From: Mangrovibacterium diazotrophicum
Lineage (GTDB): Bacteria; Bacteroidota; Bacteroidia; Bacteroidales; Prolixibacteraceae
Length of the DNA: 64,000 nucleotides
Assembly: GCF_003610535.1 (NCBI RefSeq)
Contig: NZ_RAPN01000001.1
Coordinates: 3,521,320-3,585,319 of the forward strand
Direction of reading: 5' to 3'
The position numbers and the translations under genes were made by a program. Under the pieces are notes generated by a model. The model worked only from the letters and a program-made list of their open reading frames with translations. It did no database searches and was not told the DNA's origin. Below are positions 19,501 to 25,716 of this stretch, piece after piece. Positions within the stretch are counted from its first letter, which is position 1, and each line of letters opens with the position of its first letter.

Positions 19501-19615
19501 ACTCGCCGCAATCCCAGAAACTCGCTGTTGGTTCAATCGTTAGCAAATAGGTAATTGCAGCCACAACAAATACCACCCATCCGGTGATATTATTCAGCAT
19601 TTTGTAGTTCTTCAT
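16556..19615 (-). CDS. GT117/DUF2723 family membrane glycosyltransferase (protein O-mannosyltransferase-like)
   Basis: A 1019-residue membrane protein. The N-terminal half carries about twelve membrane spans and begins with a PMT-like first loop, TASFWDCGEFI, whose acidic residues are the likely catalytic site; the motif GHPPGAPFF follows. The C-terminal third (from about residue 600) is soluble with helical repeats. DUF2723 proteins are the GT-C enzymes thought to add the first sugar to periplasmic proteins or to glycosylate lipids in Bacteroidota; the exact reaction is inferred. It is the first gene of the minus-strand run and abuts the deacetylase gene. A second ATG at 19600 is possible. 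Confidence 0.83.
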   Translation of the reverse strand: MKNYKMLNNITGWVVFVVAAITYLLTIEPTASFWDCGEFITTSFKLEVGHPPGAPFFMILGRFFTLFGSPEQAGKLMNSWSAIASALTILFLFWSITHLAKKMLKFEGQPSLGQTIAILGSGVVGALAYTYSDTFWFSAVEAEVYATSSLFTAIVFWAILKWENEADEPYANRWIIFISYMVGLSIGVHLLNLLAIPAIVFVYYFRKYKPTRNGVIISFISSIVLLGAVMYLVIPGVITVASWFELLFTNGFGLPFNTGAIIYAFLLIGLLVWGIYFTYTHKKHLANTILMSLTVILIGYSSFAMIVIRSSADTPMDQNSPDNVFSLLSYLNREQYGDRPLLFGQYYNTPLDSKTPYVTDKEYYIKKDGKYEVADIRQKPKYDSSLTTFFPRMWSRQPDHIEDYKAWGGIKGKPVTIAGDDGQPETIQQPTFGENLTFFLRYQVVHMYFRYFMWNFVGRQNDIQGHGDILNGNWISGIGFIDSARLGDQNDLPDKFKNNKGRNVYYFLPLLLGLIGAFFHYKRHQKDFWVVMLLFLMTGMAIVLYLNQYPHQPRERDYAYAGSFYAFAVWIGLGVLALYEWLSKKLPDTVVAGGVSLVTLLCVPVLMGAQNWDDHDRSDRYTCRDFGANYLNSCDPNAVIFTNGDNDTFPLWYNQEVEGVRTDMRVCNLSYLQTDWYIDQMTRKAYESEPLPIKFAHDQYVQGTRDVVYLMNDPRLKGPVELSKALDFVRDSNPATKLAQADNAAYIPTKKLFVKVDKEAVIRNKVVPPELYDQIVDTIFIDFGNKNYLVKDELMVLDMIANSNWERPLYFAITVGRDKYMGLQDYFQLEGFAYRFTPVKTKSDGLYFGTVNTDKMYKNMMNDFKWGNMNHPDVYIDENNQRMMINIRNNFNRLAESLINENKNDSAVQVLDRCVELIPNRIVPYNYFSQQTAANYFAAGANDKGTALMTDIFNSYKQEMDYYLSLNSDLQTSVDEEMQRILYFLREMGMTATKYEQDDLAAEITGQFNDYLGQYSSQR

Positions 19616-19828
19616 CTGCTCAATAATTTCATTTTAGGTCGCCGGACCTGTTTCAATCTATTTTTTTATCGCTTGATTAAGCACGTTTTTATTTCAAATT
19701 GAAGCCGGTCGCCGCTGTCCCGAATCTCCTGTTTTTGGTGTTGAAAACAGAAGTTTAACGTTCTGATTCACAGTTTTTACTGCGAAGGGATACACGCACA
19801 GTTTGGCTAATTTCAATTTTTATGTTTG

Positions 19829-19860
19829 CGAAGATAGTACATTCTTTCAACTGTCGCCAA
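19829..19860 (-). promoter_or_regulatory. Promoter for the DUF2723-carbamoyltransferase operon
   Basis: On the minus strand TTGG (19860-19857) and TATCTTCG (19836-19829) are separated by 20 bases, one mismatch from TAnnTTTG. The implied 5' leader is about 205 bases long. Confidence 0.42.
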
Positions 19861-19924
19861 TCCCAACTTCAAATTAAAGCATTTTAACAGCTCTTTAAAT
19901 GGGTTTAAATCTTATCGTTCCATC

Positions 19925-19954
19925 TTGTTTATTTCTAAGTGAGTATTAACTTTG
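19925..19954 (+). promoter_or_regulatory. Promoter for the mazEF-thioredoxin operon
   Basis: TTG (19925) and an exact TAACTTTG (19947-19954) are 19 bases apart, the expected Bacteroidota -33/-7 spacing. The mazE ATG follows 22 bases after the -7 element, giving a short leader of about 15 bases where autoregulation by MazE/MazEF could act. Confidence 0.6.
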
Positions 19955-19976
19955 TAATTACTTAAGAATAGTAACC

Positions 19977-20222
19977 ATGGAAGTGTCAATTGTAAAAATA
20001 GGAAATTCAAAAGGAATCAGATTGAGTAAGACCATTCTTGAAAAATACAATCTTCGGGATAAAGTGGATTTGATACTTGAAGAAGGGCAAATCGTGATTA
20101 AAGCTGCTGACACGCCACGAAAAGGATGGGGAGAGGCTTTTAAAAAGATGTCGGAGAATGGGGATGACCGGTTGTTGTTTAACGATGTTTTTGAGGACGA
20201 AAATCTCGAAGAATGGAAATAA
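19977..20222 (+). CDS. mazE: MazE-type antitoxin (AbrB/SpoVT DNA-binding fold)
   Basis: An 81-residue antitoxin. Residues 1-45 form a swapped-hairpin AbrB domain with the signature VSIVKIGNSKGIRLSK and KVDLILEEGQIVIK, which binds operator DNA. The acidic C-terminal tail (GDDRLLFNDVFEDENLEEW) should wrap the toxin and block its active site. The stop codon lies within mazF, which starts ten bases earlier, so the two are translationally coupled. Confidence 0.9.
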   Translation: MEVSIVKIGNSKGIRLSKTILEKYNLRDKVDLILEEGQIVIKAADTPRKGWGEAFKKMSENGDDRLLFNDVFEDENLEEWK

Positions 20223-20536
20223 GCCAGTACCAAATTATTCTTGTAAATCTTGATCCTACAATTGGAAGCGAGATTAAAAAGACTAGGCCCTGTGTCGTGC
20301 TATCTCCGAATGAGATGAACATGTATCTTCGGACTGTGGTCATTGCACCGATGACGACCAGTTCGAAAAGTTATCCAACCCGGGTCGAAATCAAACACGA
20401 TAATAAAATAGGCTGGGTTGTTTTGGATCAAGTCCGTACGATCGATAAACAACGTATTATTCGATCTCTGGGGAAGTTATCTAAGCCGGAGATCAAGGAG
20501 GTAAAAAGCATTCTGAAGGAAACCTATGTGGATTAA
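20213..20536 (+). CDS. mazF: MazF-type mRNA interferase toxin
   Basis: A 107-residue toxin of the PemK/MazF family that cleaves mRNA at short sequence motifs. Recognisable parts: the N-terminal strand YQIILVNLDPTIGSEIKKTRP with the conserved G-S-E-I-x-K-x-R-P, the PCVVLSPN segment, APMTTSSKSYPTRV, and VLDQVRTIDKQRI. Arg in KKTRP and Thr in APMTTS correspond to the usual catalytic pair. The reading frame is intact, so the toxin is probably active. Only three bases separate its stop from the next start codon. Confidence 0.92.
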   Translation: MEISQYQIILVNLDPTIGSEIKKTRPCVVLSPNEMNMYLRTVVIAPMTTSSKSYPTRVEIKHDNKIGWVVLDQVRTIDKQRIIRSLGKLSKPEIKEVKSILKETYVD

Positions 20537-20539
20537 CCA

Positions 20540-20791
20540 ATGGAGATTGAAGTTTTAGGACCAGGTTGTGTGCGTTGTCGCGGATTGGACTCGCGGGTGC
20601 GCAAAGCGGTTGCTGAGTTGCAACTGGATGCCCGCGTGACCAAAGTGGAAGATTTGACCGAAATTATGCGCCTTGGTATTTTGCAAACACCCGGTTTGGT
20701 GATTGACGGCAAAGTGGTGATGAGCGGAAAACTGCCGACATATACCGAGCTGAAAGAATTTTTGAAACAATACCAGCTTGAAAATCTATGA
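20540..20791 (+). CDS. Small thioredoxin-like protein (redox-active disulfide type; ArsE-like)
   Basis: An 83-residue cytosolic thioredoxin/glutaredoxin-fold protein with the active site C10-V-R-C13 in GPGCVRCRGL and the cis-Pro loop LQTPGLVIDGKVV. It matches the MTH895/TM0996 'small redox-active disulfide protein' family, the type that stands next to ArsF and ArsG genes in arsEFG clusters. It starts three bases after mazF, and its ATGA overlaps the start of the next gene by four bases, so it is clearly part of the same operon. The expected role is passing electrons or binding a soft metal or arsenical by its thiols. Confidence 0.85.
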   Translation: MEIEVLGPGCVRCRGLDSRVRKAVAELQLDARVTKVEDLTEIMRLGILQTPGLVIDGKVVMSGKLPTYTELKEFLKQYQLENL

Positions 20792-21195
20792 AATTTCTAT
20801 CCGTCGTTGCGCTCATAATTGGTTTGCTTGCCTGCCAGCAGAAGCCGGCATTCGAAGCCAGCGAACCCGTGATGCCCGAGGCCGGACAAACTGCCGTGTA
20901 TTATTTCCGTACCAATTTTATCTGCGAAACCTGCGAAGCCATTGAGGATATTGTTCAGGAAGAATTAACGACTAAATATGCCGATGAATTGAAATCGGGC
21001 AAATTGATGTTTAAACAGCTGAATTTGGATGACCCGGCAACAGCCGATTTTGCCTTGCGGTTTGAAGTAGTTTTCAAATCGCTGCTGATCCTGAAGCCCG
21101 ACACGGTGATCAACCTCACCAACGAAGCATTTTTGTACGCGCTTCCCAATCCCGATAAGTTGCGGGAGTTGTTGGATCAGAGTTTGGAGGATTAG
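20788..21195 (+). CDS. ArsF-family CxxC lipoprotein
   Basis: A 135-residue protein with a lipoprotein signal (lipid Cys16 in IGLLAC) and a thioredoxin-like mature domain. VYYFRTNFICETCEAIE, with Cys46 and Cys49, is typical of the family named for ArsF, reported as a subunit in nitrophenyl-arsenical metabolism. The later strand KSLLILKPDTVINL fits the second half of a thioredoxin fold. A signal peptide puts the CxxC in the periplasm, opposite to the cytosolic thioredoxin encoded just upstream. Overlap of four bases with that gene implies coupling. Function in arsenic metabolism is inferred from family naming only. Confidence 0.75.
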   Translation: MKFLSVVALIIGLLACQQKPAFEASEPVMPEAGQTAVYYFRTNFICETCEAIEDIVQEELTTKYADELKSGKLMFKQLNLDDPATADFALRFEVVFKSLLILKPDTVINLTNEAFLYALPNPDKLRELLDQSLED

Positions 21196-21410
21196 TTATC
21201 CCGAATTCATGTCAGGATCTGCAAATGCGTTGTTGTGAATTAATTGTCGAGGCGTTGCCCAAATCCTACATCCTTTTTTGCTTCTCAGCCGGTTGGTCAG
21301 ACGAGGATGCCAAGAAAGTCCAGCCTGATTTACTTCAATTTTATCTTTTAAAAATACGCCATCAATCCGCTGGTTTAAGCGGTGTTTGGTTTGAGCGCTG
21401 ACTGCACGTA

Positions 21411-21428
21411 GTCCCGATGAATCGGGAC
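21411..21428. repeat. Palindrome GTCCCGAT-GA-ATCGGGAC
   Basis: Perfect 8-base inverted repeat with a GA centre, inside the ArsF/ArsG spacer. No T-run follows, so it is unlikely to be a terminator. Confidence 0.6.
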
Positions 21429-21532
21429 GAACGAAAACACGGAAGTGCGACGCGTAAGCGTCAGGCATGGAGTGTTGAGAGTGAGCGGTGCGCAGCAATT
21501 GCCTCGGGCAGTCTTGAGTTTTTGGTTCCCCG

Positions 21533-21548
21533 CCTGCCGTCGGGCAGG
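21533..21548. repeat. Palindrome CCTGCC-GTCG-GGCAGG
   Basis: Perfect 6-base inverted repeat with a four-base loop; a further GCAGGCAGG-like word lies about 30 bases downstream. Confidence 0.5.
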
Positions 21549-21701
21549 GTTTTGTGTCCCGGTCTGCAGCCAGGCAGGAAGACAAAATGAACAGCCTGTC
21601 CGGCTTGAGGACAAAAAGAATGACGTTTTGAAAGACATTTGATATTTGCGGCGCATGTTGTCCAATTAGATGAAACTGAATTTACGGTGCGCCTGTGGTT
21701 A

Positions 21702-21717
21702 TCTCGATGAATCGAGA
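21702..21717. repeat. Palindrome TCTCGAT-GA-ATCGAGA
   Basis: Perfect 7-base inverted repeat sharing the CGAT-GA-ATCG core of the palindrome at 21411, which suggests a common origin. Confidence 0.55.
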
Positions 21718-21928
21718 CTATAAATATCTCACCCCTCTGGGGCGATGGAATAATCCTAAAACGAATTTTTTACGGGACAAGATTGTGACACAACTGTTTT
21801 AACACGTTTTAGGCTTTTGAGTGTTTTTTTCAATTTTTTTTTGAGAACTTCGGGTTCAGGTGTGCCACTTTATGCCCGAAGAAAACGAATCGAACGAGTG
21901 GTATATATCTGAAGCGATAGCAAAACCT

Positions 21929-22633
21929 ATGCAGCAATACTTTACCAATTTACTGGACCAATCGGGCTTCCCATTATGGTCCGCTTTCTTGCTCGGAGTG
22001 ATTACATCCCTTGGACCCTGCACGTTGACAACCAATATCTCAGCGGTAGCCTTTATTGGGAGGGAAGCACAAAGCCGGAGCCGGGTGTTCCTGGGCGGAT
22101 TGGTTTACACGCTCGGGCGGGCAGTTACTTATTTTGTGGTGGCACTGCCCTTTTATTTTGGCGCCGAGGCCCTGAAGCTAACAGCCTTTTTAACCCGTTA
22201 CGGCGAAATCCTGATTGGCCCGCTGCTGATCCTTGTTGGGTTGGTGATGCTCGACTGGCTGCCGATTCCGTTTCCCGCATTCTCCCGCTGGAAAGACCGA
22301 CTTGAAAAACGAAACCCGAAAAGTTTCTGGTCTCACTTTCTGTTGGGGTTGGTGTTTGCCATGGCCTTTTGCTCCTACAGCGGGGTAATGTACTTTGGCC
22401 TTTTGCTGCCGCTAACCATCCATTCATCTGCTGGCTTGCTGTTGCCCGTTGCATTTGCGCTTGGAACCGGCATCAGCGTGATCCTGTTTGCCGCGTTGAT
22501 TGCTTTTACGTTTCAAGCCGTGAACCGTTGGTTTCTGCGAATCAAACAAAGCGAAATCTGGTTACGGCGGTTGGTGGCTGTTGTGTTCGTTTTTGTTGGG
22601 GGTTACCAATTGGCGCGGCTGTTTTTCTTCTGA
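21929..22633 (+). CDS. CcdA/ArsG-like membrane protein
   Basis: A 234-residue protein with six to seven membrane spans, related to the CcdA/DsbD transmembrane electron carriers and close to the ArsG permease family. Two cysteines lie where CcdA has its redox pair: LGPCTLTTN in the first span and AFCSYSGVM in the fourth. Both lack the proline that often follows these cysteines. ATG 21929 (MQQYFTNLLDQSG) is preferred because the membrane domain begins soon after; ATG 21872 and GTG 21860 are in-frame alternatives. With the thioredoxin and CxxC lipoprotein upstream it could form a thiol relay across the inner membrane, or an organoarsenical exporter as the ArsG name implies. Confidence 0.78.
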   Translation: MQQYFTNLLDQSGFPLWSAFLLGVITSLGPCTLTTNISAVAFIGREAQSRSRVFLGGLVYTLGRAVTYFVVALPFYFGAEALKLTAFLTRYGEILIGPLLILVGLVMLDWLPIPFPAFSRWKDRLEKRNPKSFWSHFLLGLVFAMAFCSYSGVMYFGLLLPLTIHSSAGLLLPVAFALGTGISVILFAALIAFTFQAVNRWFLRIKQSEIWLRRLVAVVFVFVGGYQLARLFFF

Positions 22634-23341
22634 ATTTAGGTTCTCCGTTTAAGCCGTTATTAACCGAATAGAATAACGTATTGAATTAAATTTTGCATTT
22701 TATTTAATTTTTATGGATTCAACTATTGACTTTTAGGATCTTTTTATCGTAAATTAGCTACATAATTGAACACCTCGTTCAGTTTAACGCAATTCGACCC
22801 TAATAACGTTAACTCTCTGTTTCCCCTGTCCCTCCCTCCCCGGAAGGATTGATTCGTTTGTTCGAAAAAAGTAGACTTAGTTTTGCTAATCTGAAGTTCT
22901 TTCGATATGAAACTTAGCTGATATTACTAGTGGAAGACCGGTAGTATGTTGATTATTTTAGTTGGAAGTTTGTTGAACTGATTTCAGTGATCTTCTATTA
23001 CTGAAATTTGCATGTCCAAAATGATTATTCCATAGATAAAAGAGGATACTGAACTATTTACAGGAAGTTTAAGGTTATTCTTATCTCTGTATTTCGACGT
23101 GATTCTACTATGTCCAGAATTTTTGATGCTGTTCGTATTTTTTGATTTTGATGCCCGAGATGAAATAGGGTTATTAACGAAATTGATCGTTGTATTAGTT
23201 CGGAATATGAGGAACATAGAATTTAGTGCCAGGATTTTCTACCAAATGAAAACGGTTCAATTGTTTTACTTTCATCAATAATGCTAAGTCAGATGTTCGG
23301 TACAAAATGATTTAAATACAGCAGTAAATAATAATATTCTT
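22634..23341. other. AT-rich non-coding stretch
   Basis: About 700 bases of markedly AT-rich DNA without a convincing reading frame, RNA gene or strong hairpin. The change in base composition from the flanking core genes starts here and lasts to about 24200. Confidence 0.4.
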
Positions 23342-23665
23342 ATGAAAATAGCATCCATATTGATATTGATTTATTTCTTAATTACTGACATAAATAGCTT
23401 CGCGCAGACTGCATGGAGGACAGGTCGTTATTATGAGAAAAGAGGTAGTAGCACTGTGATTTGTGATCAACCATATTTAGTTCAAAGAACCGATGGCTAT
23501 GTGTTTTGGACTGAAACTTGGCAAAACTGTCGAAGGATGGTTTGGCATCAAGAATACCATGAAGGTTTCATATATCTTTGGGGGCCAAATGGTTGGTATC
23601 GAGAATTTCAGTCTGGCTACTTTTGGTATTATGAGTGGTTTGATTTTAGAAGAAGGGTAAATTAG
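23342..23665 (+). CDS. Small secreted aromatic-rich protein, unknown
   Basis: A 107-residue protein with signal peptide (about 1-22, ending NSFAQ) and a mature part very rich in Trp, Tyr, Phe and Arg (for example YVFWTETWQNCRR and GYFWYYEWFDF). Two cysteines (in VICDQ and WQNCRR) could form one disulfide. No family was recognised. Codons are AT-rich, unlike the flanking core genes, which suggests acquisition by transfer. The 50-base gap to the next gene on the same strand allows cotranscription. It could be a surface-binding or interaction protein; this is a guess from composition. Confidence 0.6.
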   Translation: MKIASILILIYFLITDINSFAQTAWRTGRYYEKRGSSTVICDQPYLVQRTDGYVFWTETWQNCRRMVWHQEYHEGFIYLWGPNGWYREFQSGYFWYYEWFDFRRRVN

Positions 23666-23715
23666 AGGTATGAAACGAACACAAAAATACAATGTAGAAT
23701 ATAATGTTTTTGCTT

Positions 23716-24132
23716 ATGAAACTATTTGGAGTTTATTTATCTGTTTTGCTTTTTATTTCTTCATGTGAAGAAAAGAAAGGATGTACTGACCCTAATTCTC
23801 TTAATTATGATTTTGAAGCCGAGGCAAGTGATGGAAGTTGCAATTACTCTACTACAACATTTTATGCGAAATATGGTTATTTTGATGGAATTCCAATAGT
23901 AAAGGTTGATGTTTCTGTAAATGGGTCTAATATTGGTTCAATAAATGCTGTTTATCCGAGCGGACCGGGAAATTGCAGTGCTGTTGGGACTATCGCATAT
24001 GAATTCCAAAGTGGAGAGTCGGTCGATTGGAATTCAGAAATAGTATTAGCGAATGGAGCTGTTCTTTACAGTTCGGGAATTGTTTCACCTAGTAGTTCCT
24101 CTGCATGTATAAAAGTTAATGTTACAAGGTGA
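23716..24132 (+). CDS. Small lipoprotein with a Cys-rich GCTDP motif
   Basis: A 138-residue lipoprotein. The signal peptide ends with ISSC (lipid cysteine), then EEKK, then GCTDPNSLNYDFEAEASDG and SC, which is the 'GC-x-D-P-x-A-x-N-Y-x-x-x-A-x-x-D-D-G-S-C' element found in many extracellular Bacteroidota proteins. The C-terminal 90 residues are strand-rich, Ser/Gly/Val-rich, and resemble a small immunoglobulin-like or beta-sandwich domain. ATG 23704 is four codons upstream; 23716 gives the more typical signal. AT-rich like its neighbour. Function unknown. Confidence 0.65.
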   Translation: MKLFGVYLSVLLFISSCEEKKGCTDPNSLNYDFEAEASDGSCNYSTTTFYAKYGYFDGIPIVKVDVSVNGSNIGSINAVYPSGPGNCSAVGTIAYEFQSGESVDWNSEIVLANGAVLYSSGIVSPSSSSACIKVNVTR

Positions 24133-24234
24133 CATCTTCGCTCACTGAAAACGATTATAGATATGTTGTGTTAATGCGATTCTTGCTCATTTCCAGTATC
24201 TTTTATTGAAAATCACCTTTAAAAGATTCGAATT

Positions 24235-25065
24235 ATGAAAACAGGGTTTATTTTGTCGTTTGTTGTTTGTTGTTTGCTGGCTGGTTCGGCCCATGCGCAG
24301 GAGGAAAGTGGAAACATCGAAATGGAAGATTTGCTTCCAACACTTCGGAATTTGTCAACCATTCAGAGTTTTTTCGAAATGCACAATGTGACCTATTATC
24401 CGGAGATTTTGAATGAGCCGATGAAGGCTAAAGACTACGAAGGAGATCACAAGATTGCAGCCAACATGGGCGTGTACATGACCGATCTGGCCTACACCGT
24501 GGGTACCAAAGGCTACGCGGTTGGCAATCCCAGTTATGGCGCGTTAATGGAGTTGGCGGCTAAAGAAGGATTGGCCGACGATTTCCCCGATTTAATTATT
24601 GCCCGGTATGCGGATCGTGATGCAACGGTAGATTCGCTGATGCTGATGTTCAACGATATTCTGGAGCATGGTGACAAGTACATGTCGGAAAAAGATAAAA
24701 AGGAGTTTCACGATTTCATTATCATGGGAAACTACATCGAGAAATTGTATGTGGTGGCTGCCTTGGTAGAGAAAAACAGTGAGGGCGGTTCGGATTTGGA
24801 AGCTGCCAAAAACTTAAATCGCGAGCTACTTTTGTTCATGGCTAAGCAGGGCGACGAGTTGGACGAACTGTCGAAACTGATGATTGGCTATTCCTCCAAT
24901 GTGGTGGATCACAAAGATCTTCAGAAACTGGTTGCCGACTACGAAAAACTGAAAGCCAACAAGGATCAGATGATCGAGCTGAGCGCTGAGGAAATCTACA
25001 AGCATCCGCTGGTGAAAGACATCGTTGAAAATATTGGCAAAGTTCGAGCTCGCGTGGTTGAGTAA
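24235..25065 (+). CDS. Secreted all-helical protein of unknown function
   Basis: A 276-residue protein with a signal peptide ending SAHAQ and a mature part predicted to be almost wholly helical, with long charged amphipathic stretches such as KLVADYEKLKANKDQMIEL. No transmembrane segment follows the signal and no enzymatic motif was found. Codon use and GC content match the core genes, unlike the two genes upstream. A conserved helical periplasmic protein is likely; family membership was not recognised. Confidence 0.8.
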   Translation: MKTGFILSFVVCCLLAGSAHAQEESGNIEMEDLLPTLRNLSTIQSFFEMHNVTYYPEILNEPMKAKDYEGDHKIAANMGVYMTDLAYTVGTKGYAVGNPSYGALMELAAKEGLADDFPDLIIARYADRDATVDSLMLMFNDILEHGDKYMSEKDKKEFHDFIIMGNYIEKLYVVAALVEKNSEGGSDLEAAKNLNRELLLFMAKQGDELDELSKLMIGYSSNVVDHKDLQKLVADYEKLKANKDQMIELSAEEIYKHPLVKDIVENIGKVRARVVE

Positions 25066-25196
25066 GTTGATCGGTCATAGCGAACTCTCTCGGTTTTACC
25101 CCTCCCGTAGCTGCCGGAGGGCTAGAAGTCCCCTTTAAGGGATTTAGGGGTTAGTAACCTGGGAGAGGCTGTGAATTTGGCAAAACGTATTCCGAA

Positions 25197-25227
25197 TTGA
25201 CCGGGTGACTTTAAGTCACCTGGTCAA
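25197..25227. repeat. 31-base near-perfect palindrome
   Basis: Arms of 15 bases (TTGACCGGGTGACTT and AAGTCACCTGGTCAA) pair at 14 of 15 positions around one central base. No T-run follows. It could be a protein-binding operator, a mobile repeat or an mRNA-protecting stem. Confidence 0.6.
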
Positions 25228-25240
25228 TGGTCTAAAATAC

Positions 25241-25270
25241 AAAAGGGCACCCCAATCGGAGTGCCCTTTT
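25241..25270. terminator. Bidirectional terminator (left copy)
   Basis: Stem AAAAGGGCAC/GTGCCCTTTT with a 10-base loop and T-rich ends on both strands. It can terminate the secreted helical protein gene and originally the lost minus-strand hcp gene. Confidence 0.8.
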
Positions 25271-25305
25271 TCACTAAAAATCCCCATCTTCCTTTAAGTC
25301 TGTAA

Positions 25306-25421
25306 CTAGGCTACAGCTTCTTCTAAAAACAATTGGATATCTTCGTCCGGATTGGTGATGCCGTCAATGCTGAAGTTTTCGACCAGTACCTTGGCTACAT
25401 TGGGTGAAAGGAATGCGGCAG
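25306..25421 (-). pseudogene. 3' fragment of a second hydroxylamine reductase (hcp) gene
   Basis: Translating the minus strand gives the last 36 residues of Hcp ending in LFLEEAVA plus stop. Against the intact Hcp C-terminus only four residues differ (Gly to Ser, Ala to Asp, Lys to Glu, Lys to Gln), and a one-base deletion breaks the frame at the upstream end of the fragment. The rest of the gene is missing. Differences are mostly conservative, so this piece came from a functional paralogue or an allele of hcp rather than from a very recent duplication. Confidence 0.85.
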
Positions 25422-25668
25422 TTAAGGACTAAATTCCTCAACCAATCTGACTGGATTTTTCAGATAGTTTAGATTCGATTGAAATTAGTAAGAATAGAAA
25501 TAACAATTATGAAAAGGTGTAAATTAGGATCAGCAAAATTGCAAGATGTCCATCCGCTCGAGTGATGCTGGATATTAGACCTCGTGGTGGTTGTTGAAGA
25601 TATGAGACAGATAGTCAGATTGTTAAATAAATGGCATAGAAGTGACGCATGAAAGACGTCCTAATTTT

Positions 25669-25699
25669 TTGCACAAAATTTAAGTTAAACATATTCTTG
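25669..25699 (+). promoter_or_regulatory. Promoter for the XRE-membrane fusion gene
   Basis: TTG (25669-25671) and TATTCTTG (25692-25699), one mismatch from TAnnTTTG, are 20 bases apart. The start codon follows 17 bases after, so the leader would be nearly absent. Confidence 0.42.
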
Positions 25700-25716
25700 T
25701 ACAGAATTATTTAGTT

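Larger units (their letters stand above)
19616..19976. other. Divergent promoter region between DUF2723 gene and mazE
   Basis: These 361 bases separate divergent genes. They contain the two promoters listed separately and otherwise AT-rich DNA. No open reading frame or RNA gene was recognised. Confidence 0.5.
21196..21928. other. Non-coding spacer with nested palindromes between ArsF-like and ArsG-like genes
   Basis: This 733-base stretch separates two genes that normally adjoin. Its reading frames look like noise. It contains at least three palindromes (listed separately), two of which share the core CGAT-GA-ATCG, and a region rich in CAGGCAGG-like words around 21530-21580. It resembles a dispersed intergenic repeat of Bacteroidota rather than a decayed gene, but copies elsewhere in the genome cannot be checked here. 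Confidence 0.45.
25237..25421. repeat. Left copy of direct repeat containing the hcp 3' end
   Basis: Matches 26658-26843. The first 96 bases (terminator and last few hcp codons) look identical; the rest differs at ten positions plus one deleted base. The repeats bracket about 1.2 kb holding the XRE-type gene. Confidence 0.9.
25066..25716. other. Intergenic region with hairpins, a terminator and an hcp remnant
   Basis: A 651-base stretch between two plus-strand genes. It contains a CCCTCC/GGAGGG stem (25100-25121), a long palindrome (25197-25227), a terminator (25241-25270) and a 116-base piece of an hcp gene on the minus strand. From 25430 to 25665 it is AT-rich with nothing recognisable. 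Confidence 0.5.

Noticed and set aside
21196-21665. Minus-strand reading frames of about 96-129 codons in the ArsF/ArsG spacer
   Set aside because: Their translations are low-complexity, rich in Cys, Arg, Pro and Ser, and coincide with palindromic DNA; they look like translated repeat rather than genes.
23099-23281. 60-codon plus-strand frame in the AT-rich stretch
   Set aside because: No signal, no promoter, composition of random AT-rich DNA.
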